NCBI GenBank assembly: GCA_000750105.3
Contig: JPHH03000011.1
Coordinates: 434,001 to 498,000, forward strand
From: Tolypocladium sp. Sup5 PDA-1
Taxonomy: Eukaryota; Ascomycota; Sordariomycetes; Hypocreales; Ophiocordycipitaceae
Reading direction: 5' to 3'
Length of the DNA stretch: 64,000 nt
Made by a program: the position numbers and the translations under genes. The notes under the pieces are model-generated. The model saw only the letters and a list, made by a program, of their open reading frames with translations, was not told where the DNA came from and ran no database searches. Numbering within the stretch: the stretch's first letter is position 1; the number at the start of each line of letters is the position of its first letter. This document shows positions 53,443-64,000 of the stretch, piece after piece.

Positions 53443-53911
53443 ATGCAGCTGTCTTTCGCCCTCCTCTCCCTCGTGGCCCTCGCCAGCGCCGCCCCGGCGG
53501 ACCTGCAGATCCGATCGACGACCTGCGGCAGCCACTACTACTCGGACAGCGCCGTCAACGCGGCCTCGAATGATGCCTGCAACTACGTCCAGAACGGCGA
53601 CACAGCCGGCAGCTCGACCTACCCCCACCAGTACAAGAACTACGAGGGCTTCGACTTCAACGGCCTCAGCGGCCCCTTTTACGAGTTCCCCATCCTGTCT
53701 TCTGGCAAGGTGTACAGTGGCGGTTCGTGCCCCCAAGTGTTACGCCCTTTTGCTTTACATGCACACGGCGAAACTGAACGAAGGCTTACGAGGAACAGGC
53801 TCGCCCGGCGCTGACCGCGTCGTCATCACCCAGGACTGCGACCAGGCTGGCCAGATCACCCACACCGGCGCCAGCGGCAACAACTTTGTCGGCTGCTCCG
53901 GCACCAACTAA
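53443..53911 (+). CDS. secreted guanyl-specific ribonuclease (T1/F1/N1 family)
   Basis: Two exons, 53443-53722 and 53799-53911 (intron 76 nt), giving 130 residues. MQLSFALLSLVALASA is a signal peptide. The catalytic set of RNase T1 is complete by motif: His62 in YPHQYKNYEGF, Glu81 in FYEFPILSSG, Arg100 in SPGADRVV (rebuilt across the intron as YSGG-SPGADRV) and His115 in ITHTGASGNNFVGC. Cys28, Cys46, Cys107 and Cys126 can form two disulphides. The enzyme cleaves single-stranded RNA after guanosine outside the cell. It lacks the long loops that define alpha-sarcin-type ribotoxins, so a digestive role is more likely than a toxic one. It is the second secreted nuclease within 4 kb. Confidence 0.93.
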
Positions 53912-54397
53912 ATGCATTGAGACGGATTATATGCTGGACTTGCTGCTGCCTCTGGCGACCGCTGCCAGACGTGGATCTCCTGGCCGAGGCGGCCCGGTGA
54001 CTGCATTGCACATATTGCATCAAGAGCGACGTTATTGTCATGTATATACTTGTACTCGCCACGCCCAACATCTACTGGCCTGGCTCACTACGACTGTCAC
54101 GCAGACACTTTCCTTTTGTTGAAAGCCCAAAAGCAATCTTTCTGCCCTAAAGCGCTTCGCCTTTTCGCGGCGAATAAAAAGAAAATTGACCAAAGGACTG
54201 TATTGTTCTTGGATAAGTGCGACTCACATTCGCAAGCAGGCTACTGCATTTGAGCTGTCTATCTATGGTCGAGCCGCCTGCGGCTTCTGTGAAACGACAA
54301 TCTAGTCCGTAGTATGTCTACCTATGCCATCCAGTAGACATTTTGCATGAATAACCCTTGTTTTTGACTCCATGTTCCTTGTCACAATGCCCAGTGT
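53912..54397. other. convergent 3' region
   Basis: 486 nt between the RNase stop (plus) and the transporter stop (minus). It holds both 3' UTRs and one ctagtccgtagtatg motif at 54303-54317. No gene. Confidence 0.5.
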
Positions 54398-56292
54398 TTA
54401 TATGGTGTATCGAAAAAACGGGGCTCTGTCCCCCTTTTCGGCCTCAAACATCTTTTCTTCTTGAGTGTATGAGTCTGGGCTTTTGTAAATACGATCACGT
54501 CGGGCATTCTCCTTCCGAAGGTACCACGTCATGAATACGGTAAGCAAACAACTTGCAGCCGTGATAAGGAGTAGTATGCCGTGGCCAGAAACGAACCGTC
54601 GAGCGTCGTCTTCCCGAATGATGAAGCCGGCGACGGCGCCTCCCAAATTGCCCTTTCTAAAAGTCAGCCTTCTGATGTTTGGCTTCAAACAGGCGAGCTA
54701 TATACTCACAAAGCCGATATGCATGGCTATGCCAACGACGCGCTTGGTCGAACCGCCGATGTTGTTGGCGTTCCAAGCCACGTCCTGAGGAACTATGGGA
54801 TATATTCCCATGGTAACAAGAAAGCATGCGAGGTACTTGATCGCACTATTTTGGACTGCCCCTAGGATCGCGAAGCCGGCCATACTGACTGCCGTTAGTA
54901 CTAGAAATGATGGCAACGAGATTTTGGTTGCATACGCAACGAGACAGAACCCAATGATGTAGATGCCCCTTTGTTGATGCTTGTCGGCCAAGTATCCTCC
55001 ACCAAGGACAAATAGACATGCGGCGGCATGAGGTGGCATGGCCATTAGCAGCGCGCGGTCGTCGGTGTAGCCAAGGTCTTCGATGATGGCGGGGAGGAAT
55101 TCTCCAATGGAGTATAAAGGGATGCATATCCCGACCGTGATAATCATGTGCATCCAGATCTTCCAGTCGAGGAGCGCGTTCCTCGCGTACTTGAGTTCGA
55201 ATCGGTTGGACAGATGAGATGCGTCGTCGTCCAGACGGCGAATGATTGTCTGCGTCTCGGAAGGGTCAAGGAACTTGGCCGTGTCAGGGTAGTCGTGCAT
55301 CCGCCAGTATGCAACCCCCGCTAGGTTCGTTAGAAAATGGGCCTTGCTTGTGTATAAACGGCCTTACCGATGCAAAATGATGCGAGGCCTTCGAATATGA
55401 AGATCCAGGACCAGCCGTTGAGGCCGCCAAGCCCGTGCATGTCCATAATCGCATCGCCCAGGAAGCCATTTACAGAGCTGCCTGCTACCGCAGCAGAGAA
55501 GAATATTGCTATTCGAAAGCCGTATTCGTGGCGCTTGTACCATTTTGTGAGGCTAGGAGAGAGTTAGTTTGTTGTTTGCTCGTGCAGCATGAGCAAGCTC
55601 AATATCTGAGGCGCCTCACTAATAAACAATACCCGGGAAGATGCCACCCTCGGCAATGCCCAAGGCGCATCGCAAGACGAGAAGGCCAGTGTAGCTTTTG
55701 ACAAGGCCAAGGAAGATGGTCACGATGGCCCAAGCCAGCATGAGGGTAGGTATCCAACGCGATGGACGCAGTTGCTTCAAGACCAAGTTTGACGGAATCT
55801 GTACGGCCAGGTAAAATGGGAAGAAGACCGAGATGGCAATCTACAAGTTGTTAGCTACCAACATCTTGTGTAGGAGGGCCCGGGGAGTATTTGACAAGGA
55901 GAAAATGTCGGGCAGGGAGAGGTTGAAAGAAGCGCGAGGAAAGAGAGTTGGATCTTGAAATACGATGGCAAAACAAAAAGAAGATAGAAATGATTGTAAT
56001 GGAACCCACAACTCACATTGTAGTCATCTTTGCCCGTCATATGCAAATCGTCCGCAAGTCCAGCTTGCTTGGCGTTGCCCAGGTTTGAACGATCGAGGCA
56101 TGAGACCAAGTACAGCACAGAAATGAGTGGCAAAAGATTGCGATCAATCTTGCTCAGAAGATCCTTCGTCGCTCTCTTCGATAGGCACTGAAGCTCGGCA
56201 TCGTCCTTGGTCGGAGTATCGATCGTGAAGCTGTTCCTGCGCGACGACATCTCCACCAGATTGTCATCCGCGACGTATCGCCGCTTGTCCAT
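54398..56292 (-). CDS. MFS transporter, allantoate permease (Dal5)-like
   Basis: Five exons: 56017-56292, 55620-55840, 55368-55552, 54710-55320 and 54398-54652 (introns 176, 67, 47 and 57 nt), giving 515 residues. Hallmarks of the anion:cation symporter branch are LVSCLDRSNLGNAKQAGLADDL in segment 1, PFYLAVQIPSNLVLKQLRPS, GIAEGGIFPGIVYYLTKWYKR (rebuilt across intron 2) and WNANNIGGSTKRVVGIAMHI followed across intron 4 by GFGNLGGAVAGF. Twelve membrane segments are expected. Relatives import allantoate, ureidosuccinate, dipeptides or other small organic anions in symport with protons. The substrate is not readable from sequence. Intron 1 is unusually long for this gene. Its position next to two secreted nucleases suggests, without proof, a role in uptake of purine or nucleic-acid breakdown products. 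Confidence 0.9.
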
Positions 56293-58111
56293 CGTGTGTC
56301 GCTTTGCTGAGTGAAGGAGAGAGGAAGATGCATCAAATCAGAGCCCGGAATAAAAAATGTTAATATTCAAGGAACGTGATGTGATGTGAGCCGCGGCGTT
56401 ATCACGCCACACCTCTCACATTTGATGTCAGTCCCGTGAACCAGCCATTGCATCGTCTCGCAAACCTGACGCTGGCAGGATAAGAGGATACATCCACCGC
56501 AAGGAACGCATGCGCGCTTCCCCTGTTCCAGGGCTGTCCCGGCACTGGGGACACTTGGGAGAGACATTGTCCCGTTCGGAGGCTCAGGTTGGTCGATCAC
56601 TTGTCTCCACCGTCATTGATAACATCCGTGCTTCGTTTATCAGTCCATGTCGCCAGATGAGACACGACGGCCAGGCTCTGGATTGGGAGGACGGCATCAC
56701 TTTGCCGAGTCACTGGTGATTTTGTTTCGAGTTCAACTGCCCGTGCATAGTTTATTTTGGTCCCATTACCCGTGAGCCTCACCGCATGCATTTACCGGCT
56801 TCAGCGGTTCAGATTGCAGCCACCGGGCCGATTTTGCCGCAATAGGGGTAGGATAGCAGTACGTACGAAGGTCTCTACTATTTACAGTCGACGGTTGGAA
56901 GGCAGCGCTGCGATAAGTGCAAAACGCGCAGGCCTTGACTGTGTACTTGCAGGAGTAGTACCGAAGATGCATCTGCGATCGGTAGTCACGACTCAAGGTT
57001 CAACGTCTTTATGAATGCTCCCACCATCAGCGGCCGAGGTGTCGAGCTAAGCACATCGTCCACAACGGGCCGCTTCTGGCACTTGTTCCGTGCTGGGCTG
57101 ACTGAGCGCCAACCCCTGGTTGGGCTGAGTAGCCTCTTATCATGGCTGCTGTATGGATGGAATTGGCCGATGCACGAAGATCGCCGTCGAGAATGGCAAT
57201 TCCTAGCACAATGTTTCAATTTGAGGTAAGACCGGGAGAGGAGCAGAAGGACGCACGGACACCAAGAGACCGGGAGCTCAGAGTTAAATGTGACTGGACG
57301 TAATTTCCAGATTCGTCCCGGCACTCTGCTTCCGACCCTTGCTATCTCCTTGAGTCCCGAGCGCCCCATCGGAGACCAATCTTGACTCTGCGATGCATGT
57401 ATGTAAGCCCTTCCCGAGCCTTCCATGTTTAAGGTGACCTTGGCGCCATCTGCTCAATTTTTGATGCATACTCTGCGGCCCAATCGGCCCAACTCCAGCC
57501 ACCTCGATGCCTTGCCACCTGGGCTTTGCAACCCACAAGGAATACAAAGCTCAAAACAATACAAACGCTATTGACTTTATCCCTTCCAGTGTGCGAAGGC
57601 TCCAACCTTGTATTTCCCCAAACTTCCCCCAAACTTCCCCTGTTCCTTGTGGTCCTTGCTATCCTCGCGTTCCTTGCCGTTCCTCTTGTATGAATTTATT
57701 TCGATTATAGCCAAAACAGCATACTGTGGGGCTTGTAATCATTGTTTCACCTTCGTGATCCTTGTGGGTTGTAAAGTGGCGGCTGGAATCCTTGACATGA
57801 AGTTGGCTAGCATCTATCTGCACACAACAGGATGCCAAAACAGATAGCCTTAGAGGATCCAATACGGCAAACCAATATACAAGACATTCATATCGTCTCA
57901 GTCTTTTGTGTAAGTCGATTGATCATGATGGACGACACTGACGTACCAAGTATACGGTACGAAGTAGAGATTTGAGGGCCATGAACATTGTAAAACCGGT
58001 GGCAAAGACTAGCAAGACTAATGACAACGCTGAATTACTCTAAAAGGTCGACTGGACGCTAACATTGAATCAGATACCGACGAAACTTGCGCCAACATCG
58101 CAAACACAGAC
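56293..58111. other. 1.8 kb intergenic region between two transporter genes
   Basis: No convincing gene. It contains a copy of the dispersed repeat also found in permease intron 2 (57590-57773). Frames at 56986-57426 and 57608-57847 lack motifs. Confidence 0.5.
57590..57773 (+). repeat. second copy of the dispersed repeat
   Basis: gtgtgcgaaggctccaaccttg followed by tatttccccaaacttcccc matches 34101-34135 with few mismatches, then gttccttgc.gttcctc units, then cgtgatccttgtgggttgta (57754-57773) matching the end of the intronic copy. Between them is an unrelated AT-rich insertion of about 60 nt. Confidence 0.7.
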
Positions 58112-59751
58112 TTAGTTCACCGCCTCCCTGTCTGCGGCAAGATCCTTCTCCGCCTTGGTTCCCTTCCAGTCCACCATCTTACAAAGGATGGGAATCACCG
58201 CAGCCAGCACCATACCTGCCCCCAGAAAGCCAGCAGTGACGCCGAACCCGATGTGGTACGCCGGGGCGTCGCTGCTCGGCCAGATCCTGCTCCCGTAGAC
58301 ACTCGAAAAGTTTCCAAAGGCGTTGACCATGGCCAGCACGATCGCTCGCTTCTCGGGAGGTAAGGTGATGACAGTGCTCGTCCAAGACAGAATCAGGGGC
58401 AGAGCGGACCAGATACCCGCTGCGACGAAGCATATCATGACGTAGCGCACTACGGCCGTTTGCACGGCAGCGCACACGACGGAGCACGCAAATCCCACAG
58501 CCAATGGGCCGACAACGTGCCACCGTCGCTCGACATGACGATCCGACGACCAGGCGACGATGTTGAGACATACCGCGGCGACGGCGTAGATGGGGATCGT
58601 CATATACTGCGCCTTGACGGTATCATAGCCCAGCGAGAGAGTGATGGTGGGGATGAAGTACGAGATAGTACCAGACCCGACGTCGAGCATGAAGAGCACT
58701 AGGAACATGTAGGTGCGCGGGTCGGCGATTGCTGCAAGGAATGCCTGCCAGTGGGTCAGGCGCCGCTGGCTGTGGCCACCACTGGAGTTGCTATCGTGGA
58801 TGATGCGGATCTTGGCCAACTGACGCTCTGCCGGAGTAAGACGCTTCGACGTCTCGGGATAGTCGAGCAGGATGAAGAATGCCGCAATAGCGACGCCAAC
58901 GGTCGCAACGCCCTCAACAATGAACAGCCACCGCCAGCCTGCAATGCCGTGGGCATCGTGCAGGTTGGAAGTGATTGCCCCGGCGAGGATGCCGCCGAAG
59001 GCGCCAGATAGTACGGACGCGGTATAGAAGATGGCAAAACGCTTGCCTGAACGAGAGTTAAACGATCAGTCATACGAGTCTTTAAGGATGGAAGCGTGGC
59101 ACATACCCAGCTCGGCCCTCGTGTACCAGCAGCTTAGAACGTACAAGACGCCGGGGAAGAATCCCGCCTCGATGCATCCGAGAACGAATCGAAAGGCCAA
59201 AAGGGCGCCGTAGCTATTCGAGATGGACATGAGGGCGCTCAAGACACCCCAGACCAGCATAATGCCCGGCAGGAACAGTGATGGCTTGCTCCGGCTGAGA
59301 ATCATGTTGGATGGAATCTCGCAGATGAGGTAGCCAAAAAAAAATATTGAAATTACCCATGCCTTGATGACGGTGTTAGCAGGGACGTGGTGCTACGTCG
59401 CAACAGCTCAGACACTGCTAGACTCACGTATCCATCGTCAGTAAGACCGAGGTCCTTCTGCATGCCCGCAATCTTGGCATTGCCCTACACGCGATGTGTC
59501 AGTCAGTGAATGATCAGTCGCGGCGGGCTCAGAAGCAGACTCACAATGTTGGTCCGGTCGATGTAGTTGAGAATGTACATGAGCCAGAGAATCGGCATGA
59601 GGAAGATGTCAATCTTCTTCACCAGCTTCTTCTCGTCCGTAGTGTGTGGCACATAGTTGCGCAGTGCCTCGGCGAGCTCACTGTCCTCCTGGGACACGCT
59701 CGGAACATTGTCCTCCTTCATCTCAATCGATGGTGCCTTTTCGCGCTCCAT
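58112..59751 (-). CDS. MFS transporter, anion:cation symporter family (Tna1-like)
   Basis: Four exons: 59545-59751, 59428-59484, 59107-59362 and 58112-59046 (introns 60, 65 and 60 nt), giving 484 residues. ILNYIDRTNIGNAKIAGMQK in segment 1 is the family signature (joined across intron 1). AWVISIFFFGYLICEIPSNM, RFVLGCIEAGFFPGVLYVLS and FAIFYTASVLSGAFGGILAG follow. About twelve segments. Relatives carry nicotinate, pantothenate, tartrate, galactonate-type sugar acids and similar monoanions. A 9-T run in the third exon (start of FFFGY) fixes the frame. The gene is co-oriented with the Zn2Cys6 regulator and close to the dehydrogenase gene, which supports a sugar-acid or related substrate as inference. 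It is a different subgroup from the Dal5-like gene at 54398, not its recent copy. Confidence 0.9.
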
Positions 59752-60258
59752 GGCCGTGGTTGAAAAATGCAGCTTGTTCTCGACACGGAGCAGAGTTGGA
59801 GCGAGTATTCGATGAGCTGGAGGGCCGCCGCATTGATATACAAACTATTAATTACGAGGCCTCGAAGTTTTCCTCTTCGCAGATCTACTCGTACGCGTTC
59901 TGCCTTCCTACCCCCATGGGGAACGCCGCTTGGCGTCAGGCTAGCAGATTTTCGGCAGATGGGACGGGAACCTTGTTCAACGGGCCATCGTGGTTGGCTC
60001 ACTCACTCTGAAATTTCCGGGCGTTTCTCAGGCCTCGGCCAGATAATTGGCTCTGTAGAGGAGGAATGGCCCACTCCATGGTGGCATTGCGGCCACTCTG
60101 AGTCATGGCCCCGGAATTTGCAGCTGTTCGGGATGCTCGCCGCAACTGGCTGTGGGCGGGATTCTGTCCGCGCCAGCCACCTGCACGAGCGCCCAGCCTT
60201 TGCGGGGAAGAACGCGACAAGTTCTGAATCAATAATGTTCAATTATGGGATCATCATT
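59752..60258. other. spacer between transporter and regulator genes
   Basis: 507 nt between the transporter start (59751) and the regulator stop (60259), both on the minus strand. It serves as transporter promoter and regulator 3' UTR. A CGG triplet pair suitable for Zn2Cys6 binding was looked for but no clear site stands out. Confidence 0.45.
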
Positions 60259-62313
60259 TTACCCGGGCATCTGCGAGTTGAGGACATCCAGAAAGTTGAG
60301 TCCATAGCCTTCCGAGTCCAGGCCAAATTGGTTAGGCAGGCCGCCAAACATCCAGCTGTTCCAGTCTGGCGGCATCTCTCCCTCGGTCCAGGTTTGGGGG
60401 ACGGCCTGCCCAGCTTGATCATACGCCTTGTCGTTGGCGTTGCGCTCCTTGAACTTCTGAAGCATGGTGTTGAGTCCCCTCCCCAGGAAATGTGCCACAT
60501 GGCGGACACAGGGGCGTGTTTGTTCCAGCAACGAAATCGTGCCTTCGATGAGCGGGACAACGTCTTCATAGCGTATAGTGAGATTCGCAGACCTCCACTG
60601 CGATTGGGCTTTCATGAGAAACAGACATGCATATGCAATGGTTGTGAGCAAGTATAGCGGTACTCCGATCACAGCCTTGCGCATGTCGCCGTCGTTGAGG
60701 ATCAGACTGAGGGCGCTGGATGCGCTGGATATCGCCAGGTTGACAAAGTGGCGGCGTTCGGGAGACATGCTGTACTGCTCACTCGGTCTGAGGCCTCGAA
60801 GGCAGATGGAAAACAGTTGTAGTCGAGCAAAATGGTAGTGCAAGATGACTCCCTTTGCTGGATACTGTGCAATGTACTTGTTGGGGGCTGCAGTGTGTGT
60901 TAGCACATACTTGGCATCCGGGGGTTTCAGTCGTACCTAGCCGGGTCTCCCAGTGATTCCGCCAGTGTCCCAGCTCGACGTCGAAGCGCCTCAATATTTC
61001 GAACTCATCACTCGCAATCATTCTCGATCTGTCGGGCCCAAAAGTGTGGAACACCCGACTCAGAATAATGAACACGCCGACTTGGCTGTGTAAGCGAAAA
61101 TCGGCTTCTGTGATGCCTTGCAGTTGGAGGAAGTCTTCGTGACATGTTATGGTGGAGTTCTCGTTGATGACTGGCGGCCTTCCGTATGCGATGCTAAAGT
61201 GATGGTCGCAGACGTACAGCAGGTACCACAGTCGGGCTTCTTCGATGTATTGCGGTCCATCCCTCAAAGCCTTTGCACAGAATTGGTGAAGATTCAGTTC
61301 TGTGGCGATGCGGACGGCGAGACCCGACAGCTTCCAGCTCAGGTCCGAGAGCCAGAAGGCGCCGATGCAGAGCCCTCGGACGTCGTCGAGGGTATGGTAT
61401 CGATCAAACATGGCTTGGCCCACAAGCTCTATGAATATGGGATAGCAGGTGTCAAAGGCGCGTCCTTCGTCCTGGGCGTGCAAGGCGGTCACGGCAAGGA
61501 TGGCCGCGGTGAGGAGAGTAGACGACGCCCGGGTGGCCGCCAGCGTGTTGTGAACGAGCGCGATGCCACCCCAAAGATACGCATTAAGAGTCTCTCCGAA
61601 CTTGGTAAACAACTGCTCGGCTTCTTGCTCACCAAACTTGCCCTGGGCGATGAAGTCTGGTTGCTGGGCACGGGTTGGAGGTCGGCGCACCCGTGCCCAC
61701 GGATCATTGCGAATATTCCGCAGCTTCGTTACTTCGAAGAGACTCGCCATCGGAGCACCGACGATTGCCTGGTCTTCGCCATCTTGCGTCTCCGCCTCTA
61801 CTGAGTTCTCTCGCGTCATGCCTGTAGGACGAATTGGCGACGGCCCAGACGCAAGGGTCTGCGGCGCGGCTCTAGCAACACCAGGGCTCTGTGAGAAACT
61901 GCTGCCGTCGACAGGCGATTGCTGCGTGGAGGGAAGCTGCGGCAGGTTCAAGGTCCTCTGGACCTCGATCAAAGCCGCCTGGAGACTCTGCATCCGAGCC
62001 TCCATGTCCTTCTTCCACTCGTTCTCATCATCAAGCAGCGTCTGCAGGCTCTTGTTGACCACGCAGGCGAGGCCAAGCCGCGCGCATCGCGCGCATTGGT
62101 TCTCGCCAAGCTCCAAGTTGCATTTTATTTTGCGGTTCTGGCACGCTTGGCCTGTTCAACGAATTAACATCCACCGACCCGGATGCTGCACAAGTGCAGG
62201 GATAAAGATGCGAGTAGCTCACAGGCGCGTATCTTCCTCGAAATCTTCGGCTGATGCTCGGCCTGCTCGTGACGCGGACTGGTCTGCGAGGCCTCGAATC
62301 TCGCGCGTTTCAT
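60259..62313 (-). CDS. Zn2Cys6 binuclear-cluster transcription factor
   Basis: Three exons: 62223-62313, 60937-62151 and 60259-60887 (introns 71 and 49 nt), giving 644 residues. The zinc cluster is rebuilt across intron 1: Cys31, 34, 41, 50, 53 and 60 in ACQACQNRKIKCNLELG and NQCARCARLGLAC, spacing CX2CX6CX8CX2CX6C. A short helix (about residues 65-95) may dimerise. Residues about 190-430 match the fungal-specific middle homology region (AAILAVTALHAQDEGRAFD, GLCIGAFWLSDLSWKLSG, EARLWYLLYVCDHHFSIAYG). The C-terminus carries Trp/Met-rich sequence (PPDWNSWMFGGLPNQFGLDSE) typical of an activation tail. It is divergently arranged with the tandem dehydrogenase gene, which makes that gene and the nearby transporter its likely targets. 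A nuclear activator is inferred. Confidence 0.92.
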
Positions 62314-62664
62314 GGCGGTTTATCTGATAGCTGGAGCGAAGTCCGCGCCGAATACTGGGGCAGTGAGACGAGAATGGAGGACGAGGACGAAAAGATGGGG
62401 GCGGGACAAAGGCCGATGGGGTTGAGGGAACCCCACGGGGCCAAGCACGTGCCGTCGAGGGGCGGATTTCTCTCCGCGATGCGGTCGCCGCCTCCAGTAC
62501 TCCACGTTCAGCATCCATGGCATCATGCTCCGAGACCCGGACTGGAGACGAGTCTTGCGTGGTGATGCCTTCGCCATATAAGGCCACCATGCTTACAGAT
62601 CCCATCTGCCGCAGCAAAGTACCTTAGCCACAACGAATTGCCGACGAGCCTCGGGTTGACCATC
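62314..62664. promoter_or_regulatory. divergent promoter, regulator and tandem-dehydrogenase genes
   Basis: 351 nt shared between the Zn2Cys6 regulator start (62313, minus) and the dehydrogenase start (62665, plus). It is GC-rich and holds inverted CGG half-sites (listed separately). No TATA box stands out. Confidence 0.5.
62463..62476. promoter_or_regulatory. possible Zn2Cys6 binding site (CGG-N8-CCG)
   Basis: cggatttctctccg is an inverted pair of CGG triplets spaced by 8 bp in the divergent promoter, the form bound by many Zn2Cys6 dimers. A second pair with 3-bp spacing (cggtcgccg) lies at 62482-62490. In GC-rich DNA such pairs also occur by chance. Confidence 0.25.
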
Positions 62665-64000
62665 ATGGGCTCCACGGACCCCGAATGCGCGACGGTGGGC
62701 TTCCTTGGCCTGGGGGCTATAAGTTGCGACATGGCGCGCCGTCTTCTGCAGAGCTCACGATATCACGCCAAAGGATACAACAGAAATGATGGCGACGCTT
62801 CAGGCGTGGAGAGATTCGTGGCATTGGGTGGACAGCTTACCGAGGCCCCGCGAGATGCCTCAGCAGGTTGCGAGTTTCTCGTCTGCGCAGCTGCCAATGT
62901 TCAACAGATTGACGACATGTTGTTTGCTGAAAAGACCGGGGCTCTGGCAGGTAATGTTGCTTCTCACGATCTGGTATCTAGACAGTGATTAAACGGAGAA
63001 ACAGCACTACCACGGAATGCAACTCTGCTTATATGCGGCACGGCTACGCCAGCCTATTATGAGGCCTTGCTGCCTCGGATAAAGAAGGCAGGCAGAAAAG
63101 ACCTGCGTGTCGTGGACAGCCCCGTTACTCGTGGAATTAAGGGCTCAGCCGAAGAGGCTGTGACAATCTTTGCATCCGGCACGCCTGATGCCGTTGGCCC
63201 AGCGGACCAGCTTCTGCGTACCATGTCTGAGAAGCTCTACATAATCCCGGGTGGCCCCGGTGTGGCTACAAAAGTGCACATGGTAAACCGCTTGCTCCTG
63301 GGGTCTCATATTGCCACTGCAGCCGAAGCAATTGGCCTCGCGGCAAGGGCTGGTCTGAACACTCAACAAGTCTACAACATCATCACTAACGCCGCGGGCA
63401 GCTCATGGGCCTTTGAGAGCCGTGTCCCGCAGATGCTCCACAGCGACTGGATGTCGCGCTCGTCACTCGGTTCCTGCCTCAGCCACATGGATGCCGTTGT
63501 AGCGACCGCCAGAGCAATCAACTTTCCACTTCCCCTGGGGGGCGCGGCGGAGCAGCTCTTCATCTCTGGCACTTCACAAGGATATGGAAGCGATGATGAC
63601 TCGGGATTGATACGAGTCTATTTGCCGGCAACACCGGATCTGGTCCGAGACAGCGCCAAGTCACTCAACATCAAAGGGGCACTGACACCGGGCGGCAGTC
63701 CGTTGGCGATATCCAAGATCGGCATGATCGGGCTCGGTGCAATGGGACAAGGCATGGCTGCGTCCCTTCTCCGAGCCGGCTTTGCTGTGCAAGGCTTTGA
63801 CATATTTCCGGCGGCTATCGAAAAATTCGTATCCATTGGACCCAAAGCAGTGGCCGCAAGTTCACCAGCCGACACAGCGAGGGGCGCCGATGTCTTGGTC
63901 CTGATGGTCCAAAATGCATCTCAAGTCGACGATGTTCTGTTTGGATCAGGCAAGGGAGCGGATGCCCTGCCTGACGGTGCCATCATCATTCTCAGCTCTA
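62665..64000 (+). CDS. tandem 3-hydroxyisobutyrate/threonate-dehydrogenase-like protein (partial, runs off window)
   Basis: Exons 62665-62950 and 63005 to beyond 64000 (intron 54 nt, gtaatg...aaacag); 427 codons are visible. The first module starts VGFLGLGAISCDMARRLL, where the NAD-binding GxGxxG ends in Ser. It continues with VVDSPVTRGIKGSAEEAVTI, GGPGVATKVHMVNRLLLGSH (with the Lys expected for catalysis) and NAAGSSWAFESRVPQML, a block typical of the threonate dehydrogenase (LtnD) branch. A second module begins KIGMIGLGAMGQGMAASLLR with a perfect glycine motif and continues to the window end. Fungal homologues of this shape often go on into sugar-acid kinase and class II aldolase parts. Likely reaction: NAD-dependent oxidation of a four-carbon sugar acid, which is inference. 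No signal peptide; probably cytosolic. Confidence 0.88.

Noticed and set aside
53443..53911. Ribotoxin of the alpha-sarcin type
   Set aside because: The protein has the short T1-type length and loops; the long lysine-rich loops that target the ribosome are absent.

Overview
The window looks like nuclear DNA of a filamentous ascomycete, most likely a sordariomycete of the Hypocreales. The grounds are GC-rich coding sequence, many genes that are intronless or carry introns of about 47-100 nt with GTRNGT donors and CTRAC-like branch sites, dispersed genes on both strands separated by 1-5 kb spacers, and families typical of that group (GEgh16/Gas1 protein, fungal Pls-type NRPS-like synthetase, Zn2Cys6 regulator, Dal5-type transporters). 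No rRNA gene, convincing tRNA, transposase or CRISPR was seen. All exon models below were assembled by eye from splice signals. Each complete multi-exon model sums to a whole number of codons, but none has been checked against RNA.

Region 1-17.4 kb is mostly housekeeping: a gene end, a small three-exon hypothetical gene, a SET-domain lysine methyltransferase, a beta-lactamase-fold hydrolase with a GC-AG intron, a Nudix hydrolase, a BET double-bromodomain protein, a Utp12-domain ribosome-biogenesis protein and a large unrecognised protein. A gene-poor stretch of 5.3 kb follows (17.4-22.7 kb), then a 1291-residue disordered protein with an MQMP repeat.

Region 28-54 kb looks accessory. It has a secreted GEgh16 protein, a small secreted protein, an amino-acid permease whose second intron contains a dispersed repeat, and a 1313-residue intronless A-T-membrane-LbH synthetase of the Pls/PosA family, related to epsilon-poly-L-lysine synthetases. 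It also has a BPL_N-domain protein, a second beta-lactamase-fold hydrolase, a secreted NucA/NucB-type DNase, an unrecognised acidic protein and a secreted T1-type RNase. Several imperfect tandem repeats lie in the spacers here, including one just upstream of the Pls-type gene.

Region 54-64 kb holds two transporters of the anion:cation symporter branch of the MFS, a Zn2Cys6 regulator and, divergent from it, the start of a protein with two tandem 3-hydroxyisobutyrate/threonate-dehydrogenase-like modules that runs off the window. The last transporter, regulator and dehydrogenase plausibly form a small catabolic cluster for a sugar acid. The two secreted nucleases and the Dal5-like transporter could together serve nucleic-acid scavenging.
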